Made by a program: the position numbers and the translations under genes. Of a stretch of DNA of 64,000 bases, positions 61,955 through 64,000 are shown one piece after another. A model generated the notes under the pieces. The model did not search any database and was not told the origin of the DNA. It saw only the letters and a list, made by a program, of their open reading frames with translations. This DNA comes from Rhodospirillales bacterium (GTDB lineage: Bacteria > Pseudomonadota > Alphaproteobacteria > ATCC43930 > CGMCC-115725): the NCBI GenBank assembly GCA_027315365.1, contig DAHUYF010000055.1, positions 62,001 to 126,000 on the forward strand, in the 5' to 3' direction. Position 1 is the stretch's first letter. The number at the start of each line of letters is the position of its first letter.

Positions 61955-63403
61955 ATGTCGCCCGCCGCATCCCGCACGCTGGCCTCGATCCGGCTCGCCC
62001 GGCGGTCGCTGCCCCTGCAAGAGCAGCTCTACCAGCGTGTCCGCACGGCCATCGCCCAGGGGCGGCTGGTTCCCGGCGAAAGGCTGCCGGCGAGCCGCAC
62101 GCTGGCGAGCGACCTCGGCGTCGCCCGCGGCACCGTGGACGCGGCCTATGCGCGGCTCGCCGGCGAGGGCTATCTGCTCGCGCGCGGGCCGGCCGGCACC
62201 ATCGTCTCGCCGGCGCTGCGCCTCGCGCCCCATCCGCCGCGCCCGGCGCGAGCGACGGCGCCGGAGCCGCCGGCGCGGCCGCTCGCTCAGCCGCTGCCGT
62301 TTCAGCTCGGCCTGCCGGCGCTCGACCTCTTCCCGCGCACGCTCTGGGCGCGATTGACGGCGCGCGCGGCGAAGCGGCTCGGCGGCGCGGCGCTGGCCTA
62401 TCCCGATCCGGCCGGCCTGCCGGGCTTGCGCGCGGCGCTCGCCTCCTACCTCGCGGTGTCGCGCGGCGTTGCCTGCGAGCCGCGACAGGTGATGATTACC
62501 GGGGGATATCAGCCGGCGATCAACCTCCTGGCCCGGCTGCTCCTGCGCCCCGGCGACCGGGTGTGGTTCGAGGAACCCGGCTATTTTCTCGCGCGCCACG
62601 CGCTGGAAGCGGCGGCGGCGCGCATCGTGCCCGTGCCCGTCGACGCCGACGGCATGGCGGTCGACCTTGCCCAAAGGCGCGCTCCGGACGCAACGCTGGC
62701 GGTGGTGACGCCGGCGCACCAGGCGCCGCTCGGCGTCGCCCTGTCGCTCGCCCGCCGGCAGGCGCTGCTCGTCTGGGCCGCCGCCGCCGGCGCCTGGATC
62801 ATCGAGGACGATTACGACAGCGAATTCCACTATGTCGGCCGCACGCTGCCGGCGCTGAAGAGCCTCGACGCCGCCGACCGCGTGATCTACGCCGGCAGCT
62901 TCAGCAAGACGCTCTTCCCCGGCCTGCGTCTCGGCTACCTCGTCGTGCCCCTGTCGCTGGTTCCGGCGGTCGCCGAAGCCATGCGCACCACCGGTCATGG
63001 CCAATCGGCCTTGGCGCAAATGGTGGTCGCCGATTTCCTCTCCGGTGGTCATTTTGCCCGTCACCTGCGGCGCATGCGCGGGCACTATGCCTCCAGGCGG
63101 GCGGCGCTCGCCGGCGCCCTGGCCGAGGCCTTCGGCGACCGGATGGCGCTGGCGCTCCGCCCCGGCGGCCTGCACGTGCTGGCGCGCTTTCCCGCCGGCG
63201 GCAGCGATGCCGCGCTGGTGCGCCGGGCGCTCGCCCAGGGTCTCGCGCCGACGGCGCTCTCGGCCCATTATGCCGGGCGGCCGCGCGACCACGGGCTGCT
63301 GCTGGGATTCACCAATATTCCCGAAGCCCAGGCCGCGCGCAGCGCGGCGGCGCTGCGGCGCGCCCTGGCGACAAGCGATCGGCCTGAAGCACCGCCGGAC
63401 TAA
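61955..63403 (+). CDS. MocR/PdxR-type GntR regulator with aminotransferase domain
   Basis: 482 residues. An N-terminal winged helix (about 18-85: P-L-Q-E-Q-L-Y-Q-R-V-R-T-A-I, P-A-S-R-T-L-A-S-D-L-G-V-A-R-G-T-V-D-A-A-Y) is joined to a fold-type I aminotransferase domain with Y-P-D-P-A-G-L-P-G-L-R, G-G-Y-Q-P-A, E-D-D-Y-D-S-E-F and the PLP lysine K318 in S-F-S-K-T-L-F-P-G-L-R-L-G-Y. It is a PLP-dependent regulator, probably acting on the divergent AhpD-GNAT-AzoR operon. It overlaps the convergent DUF2459 gene by 4 bases. Confidence 0.92.
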   Translation: MSPAASRTLASIRLARRSLPLQEQLYQRVRTAIAQGRLVPGERLPASRTLASDLGVARGTVDAAYARLAGEGYLLARGPAGTIVSPALRLAPHPPRPARATAPEPPARPLAQPLPFQLGLPALDLFPRTLWARLTARAAKRLGGAALAYPDPAGLPGLRAALASYLAVSRGVACEPRQVMITGGYQPAINLLARLLLRPGDRVWFEEPGYFLARHALEAAAARIVPVPVDADGMAVDLAQRRAPDATLAVVTPAHQAPLGVALSLARRQALLVWAAAAGAWIIEDDYDSEFHYVGRTLPALKSLDAADRVIYAGSFSKTLFPGLRLGYLVVPLSLVPAVAEAMRTTGHGQSALAQMVVADFLSGGHFARHLRRMRGHYASRRAALAGALAEAFGDRMALALRPGGLHVLARFPAGGSDAALVRRALAQGLAPTALSAHYAGRPRDHGLLLGFTNIPEAQAARSAAALRRALATSDRPEAPPD

Positions 63404-64000
63404 CCGCCGCCGCTGCGACCGATGCCGGCGCAGCCCGGCGCCGGCGACGATTGCAGCCGCTGCTGGCGCGCCGCGATCTGCCGCACCTGCGCCATCACCT
63501 GGCCGGCGAAGATCACGCCGTCGGGATCGGCCGGCAGGCCGGCGCTCAGCAGCGCCGCGAGCGTCCAGCGGTTGCAATCGTGGAAGAGGTCGTAGGTCTC
63601 GCTCGAGGCATAGAACAGGCTGCCGCGATAGGGCCCGTCGCCCAGCCGCTGCGGCGAGCCGTCGGCGCGGCTTGCCAAGGCGCGCCGGAGGAAGGCGGTC
63701 ATCGTGTCGAGCTCGCGGCACGACAGGCGAAGGGTGACGACGCGATCGGCGCCGAACGCCGCCGCCGGCGGCGCGCCGAGCCCGGTCACCAGGATGACCC
63801 CCGGACCGGGGAACATCGCCGCCACCGTCTGCAGCACGCTCTCCTCACGCGACATGTAGAACTCGCGATCGCCGAAGCCGAACACCAGGAACCGCGCGCC
63901 GGGAAATTCCTGCGCCACGCCGGCGACCGGCCCGGCGACGGCATCGGCCGGCAGCGCGATGTCGGTGTGCCAGCCGCGGTCGATGACGGCGACGGCCGCG
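63400..64000 (-). CDS. DUF2459 family protein, 5' end beyond the window
   Basis: About 199 residues are visible and the frame is open to the window edge. Motifs of DUF2459 (TIGR02117) are clear: V-I-D-R-G-W-H-T-D-I-A-L-P-A-D-A, F-P-G-A-R-F-L-V-F-G-F-G-D-R-E-F-Y, P-G-P-G-V-I-L-V-T-G-L, Y-R-G-S-L-F-Y-A-S-S-E-T-Y and C-N-R-W-T. Members occur near urease or in other loci as uncharacterised, often lipoprotein-like, proteins, sometimes with peptidase-like features. A GTG at 63918 is an internal start only. Function unknown. Confidence 0.85.
   Translation of the reverse strand, partial: AAVAVIDRGWHTDIALPADAVAGPVAGVAQEFPGARFLVFGFGDREFYMSREESVLQTVAAMFPGPGVILVTGLGAPPAAAFGADRVVTLRLSCRELDTMTAFLRRALASRADGSPQRLGDGPYRGSLFYASSETYDLFHDCNRWTLAALLSAGLPADPDGVIFAGQVMAQVRQIAARQQRLQSSPAPGCAGIGRSGGG

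Overview
The window is about 70% GC, gene-dense and packed with overlapping genes (ATGA, GTGA and TAATG junctions). The gene set points to an alphaproteobacterium, most likely Rhodospirillales-like: a form II cox/molybdenum-hydroxylase cluster, an Anbu proteasome-like cluster, a PAS_5 protein, a SinR-like regulator, CbpA/CbpM and a BMP-type transporter with biuret/formamide hydrolases. The taxonomic placement is inference. No rRNA, tRNA, phage, insertion sequence or CRISPR array was seen.

Layout. 1-4170: end of an MFS transporter, a MmcQ/YjbR protein, a DUF192 protein, an ICMT-like methyltransferase and a Na+/H+ antiporter. 4314-15675: a molybdenum hydroxylase locus, coxG-coxS-coxL-coxM, then a secreted hydrolase-like protein of unknown function, then the maturation genes coxD (MoxR ATPase), coxE (VWA), a split XdhC pair, a MoeA-MobA fusion and a 43-aa membrane peptide. 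CoxL carries the form II active-site motif, so the substrate need not be CO. 16035-24225: secreted hydrolase, beta-etherase-like GST, chemoreceptor with a partner cache protein, branched-chain-type binding protein coupled to a CopD-like membrane protein, CbpA/CbpM, and a lone response regulator whose stop codon lies in a perfect 23-bp palindrome.

24461-29120: circularly permuted ATP-grasp, alpha-E, transglutaminase and Anbu peptidase genes with an overlapping GntR regulator. This is a known but biochemically poorly understood peptide-synthesis and degradation system. 30607-39552: divergent allophanate hydrolase facing a BMP-type ABC transporter operon that also encodes formamidase (AmiF-like) and biuret hydrolase (BiuH-like). 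Together these would import a small amide and release its nitrogen: biuret to allophanate to ammonia and CO2, and formamide to formate and ammonia. A GntR-type operator lies in the divergent control region.

39576-52451: SDR, EamA permease, inositol monophosphatase family enzyme, amine oxidase, XRE regulator, cold-shock protein with a clear terminator, a Bcr-type MFS exporter that lacks a conventional start codon, a DUF1275 protein, a PAS protein, and an EmrAB pump behind a MarR repressor. 52463-52512: a near-perfect palindrome in which two divergent promoters share one TATATA -10 element. 52565-64000: a ketopantoate reductase family gene, MATE exporter, panB, hydrolase, nitroreductase, phosphoketolase, a three-gene AzoR/GNAT/AhpD-like operon divergent from a MocR regulator, and a partial DUF2459 protein running off the end.
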